Source: an uncultured Pseudomonadales bacterium
Lineage (GTDB): Bacteria > Pseudomonadota > Gammaproteobacteria > Pseudomonadales > Pseudohongiellaceae
Reading direction: 5' to 3'
Assembly: GCA_949372635.1 (NCBI GenBank)
Contig: CASIAB010000009.1
Location: forward strand, 2,501-66,500
DNA: 64,000 bases
Shown one piece after another: positions 1-12,023 of this stretch. Under the pieces are notes generated by a model. The model ran no database searches. It was not told the origin of the DNA and saw nothing but the letters and a program-made list of their open reading frames with translations. A program made the position numbers and the translations under genes. Positions within the stretch are counted from its first letter, which is position 1; every line of letters begins with the position of its first letter.

Positions 1-2682
<2,682 letters not shown>

Positions 2683-2841
2683 ATAATCATGCATTTTATG
2701 ACTATATAGAAAAGCAACTAATCGACTTTAACGTACAGAAACGCTTGTACAACAAGTTTTGATACAGAGAAATATTCATTCACCGAATTGTTAGAACAAG
2801 TTAGTGCGCAGCAGTGAAGTTATGCGTACCGACGCCAGAAT

Positions 2842-2960
2842 TGCCTGACGACCATAGCGAGCGTGAACCACCTGATCCCATCTCGAACTCAGAAGTGAAA
2901 CCGCTTAGCGCCGATGGTAGTGTGGGGTTTCCCCATGTGAGAGTAGGTCATTGTCAGGCA
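2842..2960 (+). rRNA. 5S ribosomal RNA
   Basis: This 119-nt gene begins TGCCTGACGACCATAGCGAG and ends TCATTGTCAGGCA, so the terminal helix (TGCCTGAC with GTCAGGCA) closes perfectly. The internal CGAACTCAGAAGTGAAACCG segment is the standard bacterial 5S loop B/C region. It lies about 160 nt after the 23S gene, and the two are co-transcribed. No tRNA gene was seen between 23S and 5S or after 5S. Confidence 0.97.
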
Positions 2961-2973
2961 TTAAAATAAGAGG

Positions 2974-3006
2974 ACCCCGTTACTGGTTACAGTGCGGGGT
3001 TTTTTT
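2974..3006 (+). terminator. rRNA operon intrinsic terminator
   Basis: ACCCCG (2974-2979) pairs with CGGGGT (2995-3000) and is followed by a run of seven T. It lies 13 nt after the 5S gene and closes the rRNA operon before the convergent acyl-CoA ligase gene. Confidence 0.9.
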
Positions 3007-3142
3007 ATGGGCCACTGGAAAGTTGACTCCATCGACAGTTGCTCAGCGCGCTCCCTCATGCACCCACTCAGTGGAGAACAGAACGGGAAAACCACGATTA
3101 AGGTGGTTATTATAGCCATTTCTAATATCAGCCGCGGTAAAA

Positions 3143-4684
3143 CTAGGATTGGCCACGGAGCATACGCCGCAAAATCTTTCCTGAAGCAGATTTTGGAATT
3201 GAATCCACAAATTCCACTATGCGTATCTGTTTATAGCTCGCCACTTTATCCGCCACGAATCGCTGAATCTCTTCTGCCGGTGTCGTCTCGCCTTCTTTCA
3301 GAGCTATAAAGGCTTTAGGAAGCTCACCTGCTTCATCATCGGGAACACCAATTACTGCGGCATCTGCTATAGCAGGGTGGGTTACTAGCAGGGCTTCCAG
3401 CTCCGCCGGCGGCACTTGGAAACCTTTAAATTTGATCAATTCTTTGAGGCGATCAACAATTGTAAAATGACCATCTTCATCTACATGGCCTATATCACCT
3501 GTATGCAACCATCCATCTTCGTCAATCGTTGCTGCAGTGGCCTCTTTGTTATTCAAGTACCCTGGCATCACTTGCGGCCCTTTTACCCAAATCTCGCCAT
3601 CTTCACCGATGTCAAGGTCTTGTCCGGATTCAGAGTCAACAATTCGGCACATCGTAGAAGGCGTCAAGATACCAATAGTGCCCGGCTTAAACTGACCCGC
3701 TGGGGTTGCATGACTTACAGGAGATAACTCCGTCATACCATATCCTTGAACAACCTCACAGCCTAGGCGAGTTGCGGCTTCCTCAGCAAGCTCAGCACCT
3801 AACGGAGCTGCACCACTGAATACAGACTGCAACGTACTCAAATCATAATTCGCTACCGAGGGATGTTTAGCCAGAGCAAGCACAATAGGAGGAGCAACGA
3901 ATGCCCGAGTTATCTTGTGATCCTGCGAGAGTTGGAGGAATTGCTCCAACTCGAAGCGTGCCATCGTTACAACTTTGCCTCCCTGTGCTAGAGCACTATT
4001 CATTAGTACCTGCATTCCATAGATATGAAAAAATGGCAGGAAAGAAAGAATCGTTTCGCCTTCTTCGATAGGTAACATTGCAGAGGTTTGAAGCAAATTT
4101 GCCACAAGATTGCGATGGCTCAACATGACACCCTTAGACAAGCCAGTAGTCCCCGAGGAATAAGGCAAGGCTACTATGTCATCGGGAGAGACTTCGACCT
4201 GATCTTCTAATGGCTCACCATTTATTGATGAAAGTGGTGCAACATCGCTGGGATCGATAGTAAAAATTTCCTCGACATCGGTCCCCTCAATAGCTTCTTG
4301 CGCGACTGAGAGAAACATCGATACAGTGACCAGTAATTTTGCACCAGAATCTATCAGCTGATGTTTTACTTCATGGGCTGTATAGGTGGGGTTAACTGTA
4401 GTGACTGTACTACCCGCCCACGCAGTGCCATGAAACGCCACCGCATACTCGGGAACGTTAGGCGCCATTATGGCGAGCACGTCTCCTTTACCAAAGCCAC
4501 GTTTCTTGAGACCACCAGCTAAGGTTTTCACTTGTTCGGAGAATTCTGCGTATGTCAACGAACGCCCTGTACTGCCTTCCACCAGAGCAGGCTCTCTCGA
4601 AAGTCGCTGCGCATGCTGCAAGACAAATGGAGTTAATAGGGTATCCGGTATAGTAATATCAGGAAGTAGGCTGCTGTGAATCAT
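3143..4684 (-). CDS. AMP-forming acyl-CoA ligase, 4-coumarate-CoA ligase-like
   Basis: Cytoplasmic ligase of the ANL superfamily, about 513 residues, expected to adenylate a carboxylic acid and transfer it to CoA. The phosphate-binding motif YSSGTTGLSKG, the adenine motif GYGMTELSP, the hinge region GWLHTGDIG and DRLKELIKFKGFQV, and the C-terminal lysine motif KSASGKILRR are all present. The reading frame is open 21 codons further upstream, but ATG 4682-4684 has GGAGA six to seven bases before it and gives the normal family N-terminus, so I chose it. The closest plant-type relatives are 4-coumarate ligases; the real substrate (aromatic or fatty acid) cannot be told. The gene is monocistronic and convergent with the rRNA operon. 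Confidence 0.92.
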   Translation of the reverse strand: MIHSSLLPDITIPDTLLTPFVLQHAQRLSREPALVEGSTGRSLTYAEFSEQVKTLAGGLKKRGFGKGDVLAIMAPNVPEYAVAFHGTAWAGSTVTTVNPTYTAHEVKHQLIDSGAKLLVTVSMFLSVAQEAIEGTDVEEIFTIDPSDVAPLSSINGEPLEDQVEVSPDDIVALPYSSGTTGLSKGVMLSHRNLVANLLQTSAMLPIEEGETILSFLPFFHIYGMQVLMNSALAQGGKVVTMARFELEQFLQLSQDHKITRAFVAPPIVLALAKHPSVANYDLSTLQSVFSGAAPLGAELAEEAATRLGCEVVQGYGMTELSPVSHATPAGQFKPGTIGILTPSTMCRIVDSESGQDLDIGEDGEIWVKGPQVMPGYLNNKEATAATIDEDGWLHTGDIGHVDEDGHFTIVDRLKELIKFKGFQVPPAELEALLVTHPAIADAAVIGVPDDEAGELPKAFIALKEGETTPAEEIQRFVADKVASYKQIRIVEFVDSIPKSASGKILRRMLRGQS

Positions 4685-4850
4685 GCTTTCTCCAAACGTG
4701 GTGTGTCTTTGATTGATTTCTAAGATTACAGATTGCCAGATCACCATCGGTACGTCACTTAGAAAAATGACGCTAATAGTTGAACCTGTCTATTTTCTAA
4801 CCAAGTATTCTAAAGCTGTGTCAGTAATAACTAAACCACAGTATAGAAAA

Positions 4851-7013
4851 TCAGTTAGACGGCAGCGCAAACACCCATAAAGTAGCGCCCGATGGAGGGT
4901 TATTTATACCGGCAGTGCGTTCCATGTTGTTTGCTAGGAAGCTTCCAGCGTTTGTTGCAACAGCAACGTACTGTTTGTCATCTACTTGGTAGGTAATAGG
5001 ATAGGAACTGGGAGAGTTATCCAGTCGTTGCTGCCACAACACAGAGCCGTCAGATTGATCGATAGCTCTAAAATAACGATCAACCGATCCGCTGAATAAC
5101 AAGCCACTATCGGTAGTGAGATTGCCGCTGACAGGCGGTGCGTACTGCCTTTTCGTCCAAATTACTTCGCGAGTTTCAAGATCGATCGCCTTTACCATTC
5201 CCCAAAGCCCGTCGCTAGACGTATCGGGATACTTTTGCCAGCGCTTGCCAGTGAGGTTATTCATGCAGGTGTCCTGCATGGGGATATACAGCATTCCAGT
5301 GGCGGGGTTATACGAAGATGACTGCATGTTGCGGGCTCCTAAGGCATCTGGGCAGATACCGTTCAAAGATAGACCATCCAACACTTGTCCCGGTTCCGGG
5401 ATTGATTGTTGAGTCAGTGTCTTCGCCCCGGTTCGTGGGTCGATCTCCGCAATGACGTTTTGCATATCGAGATCTATGGAGAATAAATAGTCGCCGGTAG
5501 CAGCGTCTACCGCTTCGAAGATGGCTTCCTTGCCGCCGGTGACGATAGCTTTTCGCATTTCACCATCCACTGGCAGGTTTATGATCTGTCGTTCGTAGGC
5601 CCAGTCGTGGTCGAGCTGATCGTTCGGCATGTGCTGATAATGCCAAACTAATTCCCCAGTATCGGCATTCAATGCGATGGTAGAATTGGTGTACAGGGCT
5701 TCGGTTGTTACACCGGGCACATCGCTTCTTACTCTAAGGGAGTTGGTGTCATAAGTTGGTGCGGGGCCGAAATAAAGCAGATTCAGCTCTGCATCATAGC
5801 TGCCAGGGTTCCACACAGAGCCACCAGTGCGTTCTTCGAGCGACAGATTGTTCCATGTATTGCCGCCCGGCTCATCTGGCCTAGCAATGGTGTAGAAGCG
5901 CCAGTCTTCTTCGCCAGATTCCAGATCGATTGCAACAATAAAATTGCCCCCAGCTACAGAGGTCTGACCGGTCATACCAATAATGGCTTTGCCATTGACC
6001 ACCATTGGGGCAGACTTGAGCTGAAAATCGGTTTCACTTTGGGTGTCGATTTCGTGATCCCAAATCAATCTGCCAGTCTTTGCCTCCAGTGCCAGAATGT
6101 GTACATCGGAGGTGGGCACAATGATTTTGTCATCAAATATTGCGACTCCCTTCTTTGAGCTCGCCTGCACACCGTCATCTAGTTCTCGTTGGTAGCTCCA
6201 CAGCAAATCTCCATTTGTAGCATCGAAGGCTTGCACTACATCTCCATTGCTATAGGCAAAAAGAACACCATCGTGCACCAGTGGTGTCATCATGTTTGCT
6301 CCTGAGGGAAGCGACCATGTCCAGACAGCCTCTAGATCTGAAATATTACTTTTGTTAATTTGAGCGAGCGGACTATGCCCTAGGTTTTCATGAGTACGCC
6401 GCCATATTAGCCAGTCGTCAGCAGGAGGGTTCAGTAGCATGGCATCGGTAACTGGGGTTAGGCTATTTAACCGGCTTACGGGTACCAACGGCCCATTTGT
6501 ATCATAGCTTGGATCGCTCGGATTTAATTCGGTCGGAACCAAGGGTTGAGTAGGAATCGTGAGGCCAGACAGGTCCGCAATTGCCAGTGGAGTAGCACCT
6601 GCCAAGCCGCCATTACGCTGCAGTAGAAACGCTAGCAGATGGCTATAAGCTTGTGAGCCGAGCCCGCCTGGTTGTGTAGGCGGCATTCGCTGTAGGCTGT
6701 TGGCCAGATCGGAAATTGGTCTATCGCCCCATCGACGACTGAAAAAATTTCCATTGAGGCTCGGTACAAATTCGAAACCCTCTAGATTATAGCCGTGGCA
6801 AACCGCGCACTGCTCCTCATAGACTGCTTCTCCTTGTTCTGCCTGTTCAACGGTGTATAAGCTGGGAGTTTGGGAAAGAGCAGGTGTAGGCAGTAAAAAA
6901 AGAAAACCACTAGCCAGCAGACTACGTGTCCGAAATTTTGCCAAAGGCTTCTTGCGGTCATTTAATCTGTTATCAATCACTATAGGTACCTTCTTAGTAG
7001 CGGAGTTATGCAT
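4851..7013 (-). CDS. PQQ-dependent dehydrogenase with N-terminal cytochrome c domain
   Basis: Exported quinohemoprotein of 720 residues, expected to oxidise an alcohol or similar substrate in the periplasm and pass electrons through its own heme. After a long charged leader and a hydrophobic signal segment (about residues 31-47, ending ALSQ), a class I cytochrome c domain carries CAVCH at 69-73. Residues from about 200 onward form a PQQ propeller with repeated A-x-D-x-x-x-G-x-x-x-W blades. LDHDWAYE near residue 467 sits where related enzymes carry the catalytic Asp. The better-known quinohemoprotein alcohol dehydrogenases have the heme domain at the C-terminus, so this order is reversed. No good Shine-Dalgarno was seen before the ATG, so the start could be later, but the signal peptide must be kept. 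Confidence 0.9.
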   Translation of the reverse strand: MHNSATKKVPIVIDNRLNDRKKPLAKFRTRSLLASGFLFLLPTPALSQTPSLYTVEQAEQGEAVYEEQCAVCHGYNLEGFEFVPSLNGNFFSRRWGDRPISDLANSLQRMPPTQPGGLGSQAYSHLLAFLLQRNGGLAGATPLAIADLSGLTIPTQPLVPTELNPSDPSYDTNGPLVPVSRLNSLTPVTDAMLLNPPADDWLIWRRTHENLGHSPLAQINKSNISDLEAVWTWSLPSGANMMTPLVHDGVLFAYSNGDVVQAFDATNGDLLWSYQRELDDGVQASSKKGVAIFDDKIIVPTSDVHILALEAKTGRLIWDHEIDTQSETDFQLKSAPMVVNGKAIIGMTGQTSVAGGNFIVAIDLESGEEDWRFYTIARPDEPGGNTWNNLSLEERTGGSVWNPGSYDAELNLLYFGPAPTYDTNSLRVRSDVPGVTTEALYTNSTIALNADTGELVWHYQHMPNDQLDHDWAYERQIINLPVDGEMRKAIVTGGKEAIFEAVDAATGDYLFSIDLDMQNVIAEIDPRTGAKTLTQQSIPEPGQVLDGLSLNGICPDALGARNMQSSSYNPATGMLYIPMQDTCMNNLTGKRWQKYPDTSSDGLWGMVKAIDLETREVIWTKRQYAPPVSGNLTTDSGLLFSGSVDRYFRAIDQSDGSVLWQQRLDNSPSSYPITYQVDDKQYVAVATNAGSFLANNMERTAGINNPPSGATLWVFALPSN

Positions 7014-7251
7014 CTATTTGGATTTTTTCAGTTTTACACATTTAGAGATTAAAAGGGGACATAAAAACTGGTCCAGAGTAAAATTGGAGCTCTGAGTAAA
7101 TATTAAGTATCTAATGGTTGCGGCAAGCATGCTCTGACTTTAGAGACTCTTTTGACTGCTCTAAATGCAATATCATCTTGTCTTTGTTTAGATTCTATTT
7201 GAATCATCAATTGATAGGTAGTAACGGAGCCCTTTTTGCCCAAGGACAGCT

Positions 7252-8124
7252 ATGAATAATTCCGACCAAAGCCAACGTTTCCTTTTTGAGGATAATCCTA
7301 TTCGTGGTCAACACGTCACATTAGAGCAATCCTGGAAAGAGATCGCTCAGCAAGGAGAATTGGAGGGGAGGGGTTTAAGCTTATTAGGGGAGGCGTTGGT
7401 AGTAGTCGCCCTTTTGGTGGACACGCTTAAGATCAACGGCAGCGTCACTCTTCAGATTCGCGGTACGGGGCCTCTGGAGCTGCTGGTTGTGGAAGCAAAC
7501 TCGAAGCATGAAATCAGGGGGACTGCTAGACAGGTAGGCAAGATCGATGAGCAAATGGATCTTCAGCAGATATTTGGTAGTGATTATTTGGTGATTACCA
7601 TCAAAACTGAAGGCGCTGAGCCCCATCAAGGAATAGCACCACTGCGTGGCATAAACTTGTCGGACGCACTGGAGTATTATTTCGCGACATCCGAACAGCT
7701 GCCTACACATTTTTGGTTAGCCTGTAACGAGAAAAATGCGAGTGGCATGTTAATCCAAAAACTACCGGGAAAGCTTAAAGACGACGATGCGTGGGATCGC
7801 GTATTGCATTTGGCTTCGACCGTCACTGATGACGAAATGCAAAGACTCACTCTAAATGATCTCTTACATCGGCTCTTTAATGAAGAAATATTACGACTCT
7901 TTGACTCTCATGATATCAAATTTTCTTGTAGCTGTTCGCGGCAACGTACCGCTGCGATGTTGCTTTCTTTGGGGAAAGCCGAAGCAAGCGAGATACTTGA
8001 GGCCGAAGGAGAGATCTCTGTGAGTTGTGAGTTTTGTGGTGCTAACTACAATTTTGATCAAATAGATGTTGAGCAGGTATTTGGTGATGGCGCAGTAGCG
8101 TCATCGAGTGCAACAACTCACTAA
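7252..8124 (+). CDS. hslO: Hsp33 redox-regulated chaperone
   Basis: Cytoplasmic holdase chaperone activated by oxidation, 290 residues, the usual family length. The N-terminus matches the Hsp33 pattern (RFLFEDNPIRGQ, then SWKEI). The C-terminal zinc redox switch is complete: C226-S-C228 and C259-E-F-C262, giving the CxC and CxxC cysteines. The start is fixed by AAGGA six bases before the ATG. It is transcribed divergently from the PQQ dehydrogenase at 4851-7013. Regulation cannot be read from the 240-bp upstream gap. Confidence 0.95.
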   Translation: MNNSDQSQRFLFEDNPIRGQHVTLEQSWKEIAQQGELEGRGLSLLGEALVVVALLVDTLKINGSVTLQIRGTGPLELLVVEANSKHEIRGTARQVGKIDEQMDLQQIFGSDYLVITIKTEGAEPHQGIAPLRGINLSDALEYYFATSEQLPTHFWLACNEKNASGMLIQKLPGKLKDDDAWDRVLHLASTVTDDEMQRLTLNDLLHRLFNEEILRLFDSHDIKFSCSCSRQRTAAMLLSLGKAEASEILEAEGEISVSCEFCGANYNFDQIDVEQVFGDGAVASSSATTH

Positions 8125-8342
8125 AATCGACTCAAAGTACTCTGCTCCTTTGATTTTTACATTTCTTTTATAACTTGGCCCGCTAAGAAGCAGATTCAAT
8201 AGCATTTAAGGAATACTTATGTCGCTGTTGAGACTGATTTTAATGAAAATAATTGGTATGCCTGTCGAGCGAGCGTCGCCTACCTGTCAGCAAGTGAGAT
8301 TAGGGAAAAGTAACTAAACACTGTTCATGTGTCCAGCTTAGA

Positions 8343-8783
8343 GGCGATCGACGTTCAATACTTTATCGAAACAGGAAAGCCTGTATTGGAATTGTTCCAG
8401 AGATCGATATTCTTTGGTGATTTAGAATAGAAATCCGCTCATCGGCGTTACCAGCCTATGCGCTATATAGCAAAGGGGCAAGATTCACGGAAGCCGAGAT
8501 TGCTGCGGGGGTTTATCAAAATGCGGTGGTAGTAGCTGCCAATGCCAATTGATTTTTCGTGCTCACTGATATTAAAAAAGGTACTGTTGTTGTTCAGTAT
8601 TTTCAGGCTAGAGATGCTAACACTCACGGGATTCATGTTCACGATGGCGTGATAATCCTGACCTGAAAAGAAGACGATTCGGCGCTGGATGGAGTGACAT
8701 ATACCTCATCGGCACAATCTTTCGATCCTTCGATTCGTTGGACTGTAGCCGGTCCGAGTCAGTTCCTTGGTTTTGTTAGCTAA
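8343..8783 (+). pseudogene. Decayed unrecognised coding region with three in-frame TGA
   Basis: No intact gene fills 8125-8835, but one frame reads like protein over about 145 codons and ends at TAA 8781-8783. Segments include ALYSKGARFTEAEIAAGVYQ, NTHGIHVHDGV and SSAQSFDPSIRWTVAGPSQF. The frame is broken only by TGA codons, at 8418, 8550 and 8664; the next stop upstream is TAG at 8301. A different frame (about 8331-8430) also looks protein-like, suggesting an additional frameshift. I do not recognise the family. Pseudogene decay is the simplest reading; multiple selenocysteines are unlikely because no cysteine-rich or redox motif surrounds the TGAs. Confidence 0.4.
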
Positions 8784-8835
8784 AGCGATTAGTAAAAGAG
8801 AGGACATTCCTAACTTAACAACTTGGGCCGGTTGG

Positions 8836-9038
8836 ATGAAAATTGATATCACATATTGTACCGGCTGAAATTATAGGCCAAATGCGGACCGTGTGTTGGC
8901 AGAAACCAAGTCAGCTGCCGGTTGAGCGCAGATCTCATTCCTGGAAGTGCTGGCATCTTTGAAGTGAAGAAAGATGGTGTGGTGATATTCTCCAAGTACA
9001 AACTCGGGTGCTTTCCTGAAGAGGGTGAGATCGCGTAA
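8836..9038 (+). CDS. SelW-like (Rdx family) selenoprotein, apparent frameshift
   Basis: Short thioredoxin-like redox protein of about 70 residues, missed by ordinary gene calling. From ATG 8836 the frame reads MKIDITYCTG, then TGA (8866-8868), then NYRPNADRVLAETKSAAG. This is the Rdx/SelW N-terminus with TGA exactly at the U of the CxxU redox motif. The C-terminal half lies one frame away: ADLIPGSAGIFEVKKDGVV, then FSKYKLGCFPEEGEIA and TAA at 9036-9038, matching the family pattern LIPGSGGVFEV and FPEEGEI. The shift falls near GGTTGAGC (8920-8927); one extra T would give G-L-S-A-D-L and restore a full protein. Family membership is clear. Whether the missing T is a real mutation or a sequence error is open. 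No strong Shine-Dalgarno was seen. Confidence 0.75.
8877..8900 (+). promoter_or_regulatory. Candidate bacterial SECIS hairpin
   Basis: Eight bases after the TGA, GCCAA-ATGCG (8877-8886) pairs with CGTGT-TTGGC (8890-8894 and 8896-8900), with one bulged G (8895) and two G-U pairs. The apical loop is GAC, or GGACC if the top pair opens. A G in the apical loop lies 18-19 nt after the TGA, inside the spacing reported for bacterial SECIS elements. I found it by eye; no folding energy was computed. Confidence 0.5.
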
Positions 9039-9206
9039 TTACTTGCTGAGGTTCAGCTCGGCGAGTGATGCTGAAATCAGCTGGTCGTATCAAGGCCTTG
9101 ATCGCCAGTGCGATATAACTATGCAACACCGCCGTCAAAATCATCGAGAAATTGTAGATACTGCTATTTGCTTCGGAGTTTGTAGATAAATCCAACCTAG
9201 CCAGTA

Positions 9207-10895
9207 TTAAGCGACTCTGCGATATTCCCTATAGGCCGGTGTCCAGAAGTTGCGCTCGATCGAGGCAAGCAGTTCATCGTCGGTCATTTCCCGCGCAAGG
9301 TCCTGCGCGATTGCAGCCTTCGCAACCTTAAAAGCAATCTTTCGGCTGATCTGCGGCAACGCTGTCAGAGCGGGTAGTACAGCACTAGATTGGTCTTCTT
9401 GCCCCGGCGACAGATCAGCCAGAGTCGTGCTGGCGATCATCAACATCTCGTCGCTGACTAGCTTGGCCTTGCAGGAAATAACTCCGAGGCCGACGCCTGG
9501 GAAAACATAACTATTGTTACATTGCGAGATCTCAAAAGGCTTACCATTATGTTCAACTGCCTCGAATGGACTGCCGGTGGCAACAATAGCTTTGCCGTCA
9601 GTCCACGTTACTACGTCTTGAGGATGTGCTTCCACATGTTGAGATGGATTGCTTAGCGGCAGAATGATCGGACGCGGACAGCCTGCGAGCATCTGCCGAA
9701 TCACTTCTTCGGTGAACAATCCGGGCTTGCCTGAGACGCCGATAAGTATGCTGGCTTGCGTATTGCTGATTACATCCATCAGGTTGGCATAGGCACTGTC
9801 TGAAGTAAGTTTCCATTCTTTCAAAGCGGGCGAAGATTGTACCAAACGTTCTTGAAAATCGAGCAAGTCTGTCATGCCCTGAGTTAGCAGGCCGATGCGG
9901 TCGACCATGAATACCCTAGCACGTGCTTGCGTATCTGTTAGGCCTTCAATAACCATAGCATTGATAATAAGCTCGGCTATGCCACAGCCCGCTGAGCCAG
10001 ACCCCACGAATATGACTTTCTGATTGCTCAGTGATTCGCCTTTCTTTCGGCACGCTGAGAGTAGGGTTCCCAAAGTTACTGTCGCGGTACCCTGAATGTC
10101 ATCGTTAAAACAGCAAACGTTTTCGCGATGACGCTGCAATATCGGCATGGCATTCGGTTGAGCAAAATCTTCAAACTGAATCAGCACACCAGGCCAGCGT
10201 TTTTGTGCGGCATTGATAAAGCTATCAACGAAGGCGTCATACTCAGCTTTTTCTATGCGTGGATGACGCATGCCCATGTAGTAAGGGTCGTTCAGCAATG
10301 TCTTGTTGTTGGTTCCTACATCTAGGGCCACAGGTAGCGTGTAAGCCGGGCTGATTCCACCGCAGGAGGTGTAGATAGATAATTTTCCAATGGCAATGCC
10401 CATGCCGCCAACACCTTGATCACCCAGGCCAAGCACGCGCTCGCCATCGGTTACAACAATTACCTTGACCCTATCTTTGGTGACACTGCGCAATATCTCA
10501 TCCATAAACTGTCGTTCTTCATAGGACGCAATAATGCCGCGGGCACTGCGGTAGATGTCAGAGAAATGCTCGCAAGCCTCGCCTACGGTGGGCGTATAGA
10601 TGATCGGCAGCATCTCGACAAGATGCTCGCTCAGCAATCGATAGAATAGGGTTTCATTATTATCCTGCACTGCACGCAGATAGATGTGCTTGTTGATTGG
10701 TTGATCGAAGCTCTTGTACTGCATGTAAGCGCGTTTTACCTGCTCCTCGATATTCTCATAGCGTGGAGGCAAAAGTCCGATAAGGTTAAAGTTAAGGCGC
10801 TCCCTCCCGGAGAAAGCCGAGCCCTTATTCAATAAGGGTGTTTCTAGCAGAGATGGCCCTGCGTAGGAGATATAGATGGGCTTGGTGGGAGTCAT
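9207..10895 (-). CDS. maeA: NAD-dependent malic enzyme
   Basis: Cytoplasmic oxidative decarboxylation of malate to pyruvate. The 562-residue length and motifs match the E. coli MaeA/SfcA type: [18 protein letters not shown] near residues 98-115, [19 protein letters not shown], the metal-binding segments [10 protein letters not shown] and [10 protein letters not shown], the Rossmann motif [12 protein letters not shown] and [12 protein letters not shown]. The start ATG has AAGAGA upstream. There is no phosphotransacetylase tail, so it is the short MaeA form and not MaeB. The gene is monocistronic, with long gaps on both sides. NAD versus NADP preference is inferred from the family only. Confidence 0.93.
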   Translation of the reverse strand: MTPTKPIYISYAGPSLLETPLLNKGSAFSGRERLNFNLIGLLPPRYENIEEQVKRAYMQYKSFDQPINKHIYLRAVQDNNETLFYRLLSEHLVEMLPIIYTPTVGEACEHFSDIYRSARGIIASYEERQFMDEILRSVTKDRVKVIVVTDGERVLGLGDQGVGGMGIAIGKLSIYTSCGGISPAYTLPVALDVGTNNKTLLNDPYYMGMRHPRIEKAEYDAFVDSFINAAQKRWPGVLIQFEDFAQPNAMPILQRHRENVCCFNDDIQGTATVTLGTLLSACRKKGESLSNQKVIFVGSGSAGCGIAELIINAMVIEGLTDTQARARVFMVDRIGLLTQGMTDLLDFQERLVQSSPALKEWKLTSDSAYANLMDVISNTQASILIGVSGKPGLFTEEVIRQMLAGCPRPIILPLSNPSQHVEAHPQDVVTWTDGKAIVATGSPFEAVEHNGKPFEISQCNNSYVFPGVGLGVISCKAKLVSDEMLMIASTTLADLSPGQEDQSSAVLPALTALPQISRKIAFKVAKAAIAQDLAREMTDDELLASIERNFWTPAYREYRRVA

Positions 10896-11219
10896 GATTA
10901 TCTCTTTCTTTTAACAAATAGTTTAGTTAATGGAGCCCCTAGAGGCCAAACCTGCGCCTAGGCTTCACATTGAAGCGAGAATACGCCTACTCAAACGCAT
11001 TGTCTTTATTAGCGTCTAGCCAATTGTAATTCAGATTGAGGAGCGCGTCCCGACTCAATCTCGCCTCTAGCACGCCGTTGACAGCAAGTTTTTTGCGACG
11101 ATTGCCATCCACTGATTATAACCGCCGTCACGGTATAAGCATGGCTCAAAGTAGGTTTCTAGTGTACTTTTATGGAATTCGTTCAATTGTCTATCAAGAA
11201 AAATATCGGGAGGTTCTCC
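10896..11219. other. Intergenic gap with divergent promoters
   Basis: This 324-bp gap lies between divergent maeA and the cytochrome c gene and must hold both promoters. I saw no convincing operator, hairpin or small gene. A frame opens upstream of the cytochrome start but lacks a ribosome site. Confidence 0.4.
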
Positions 11220-12005
11220 ATGCTCCTCAAGAAATACCTAAGTGGCTTATCTGCGCTCATCGTGTCGAGTTTTTTAATACTTTCAGCGCCGCTGGTCTGT
11301 GCGCAGAATCTGGAAAATGGGCAACAACTTTTTCAAACGCTCTGTGCCCGTTGCCATGGCATGTTAGGGGAAGGATCTGAGGGCCCGAGTCTTACGCGGC
11401 CAAATCTTGTTCACGCCCCGGATGACGCCGCTCTTGTTTCGCTGATCGTAGGCGGCATTCCTGGAACAGGCATGCCAGGCTCGCGGCAATTGCGTGGTCA
11501 AGATGGACCTGATGTAGCTGCGTATGTTCGCAGTTTGGGTGAACTGCCCCCGGAAGAAATGCCCGGTGACGTGATAGCTGGGGCGCAGGTTTATAAAAGC
11601 ATCGGCAATTGCTCTAGCTGCCATATTCTAAATGGTGAGGGCCTCGGTATCGGTCCGGAACTCAGTAATGTGGGTCAACGGCGCACTGCTTCGTATCTTC
11701 GCCGTTCAGTAACCAGCCCCGAGGCAGATCAGCCGCGGTTAGTGGATCGCTTTCGCGGTTTGCTAAAGGCCTTTCTGACTGTGCGTATCGTTTCAGAGAT
11801 TGGAACTTACGAAGGGATGCGCATCAATGAAGATGCCTTCACTTTACAGATGCGCGATATGGCGGGTGAGATATATTCCTTTAATAAATCCGACTTGATC
11901 AGTTACGAGAAGGTAGAAGGGCATTCGCTTATGCCTGGCTACAACTCTGTGTTAAACGAGAAACAGATAGATGATGTAGTGTCCTACCTCATGAGCCTGA
12001 AATAA
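11220..12005 (+). CDS. Exported diheme cytochrome c, partner of PQQ dehydrogenase
   Basis: Periplasmic or membrane-tethered electron carrier of 261 residues. The start ATG 11220 was chosen because GGGAGG lies six bases upstream and a clean signal peptide follows (LIVSSFLILSAPLVCA). Two heme c motifs are present: CARCH at 42-46 and CSSCH at 131-135. The region after the second heme (LRRSVTSPEADQ ... LMPGYNSVLNEKQIDDVVSYL) resembles the heme-binding domain seen in cytochromes attached to sugar and alcohol dehydrogenases. It is followed after 18 bp by a PQQ dehydrogenase, so the pair is very likely one operon in which this protein accepts electrons from the quinoprotein. Confidence 0.9.
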   Translation: MLLKKYLSGLSALIVSSFLILSAPLVCAQNLENGQQLFQTLCARCHGMLGEGSEGPSLTRPNLVHAPDDAALVSLIVGGIPGTGMPGSRQLRGQDGPDVAAYVRSLGELPPEEMPGDVIAGAQVYKSIGNCSSCHILNGEGLGIGPELSNVGQRRTASYLRRSVTSPEADQPRLVDRFRGLLKAFLTVRIVSEIGTYEGMRINEDAFTLQMRDMAGEIYSFNKSDLISYEKVEGHSLMPGYNSVLNEKQIDDVVSYLMSLK

Positions 12006-12023
12006 AGGTTGGAGCAAAATGAA

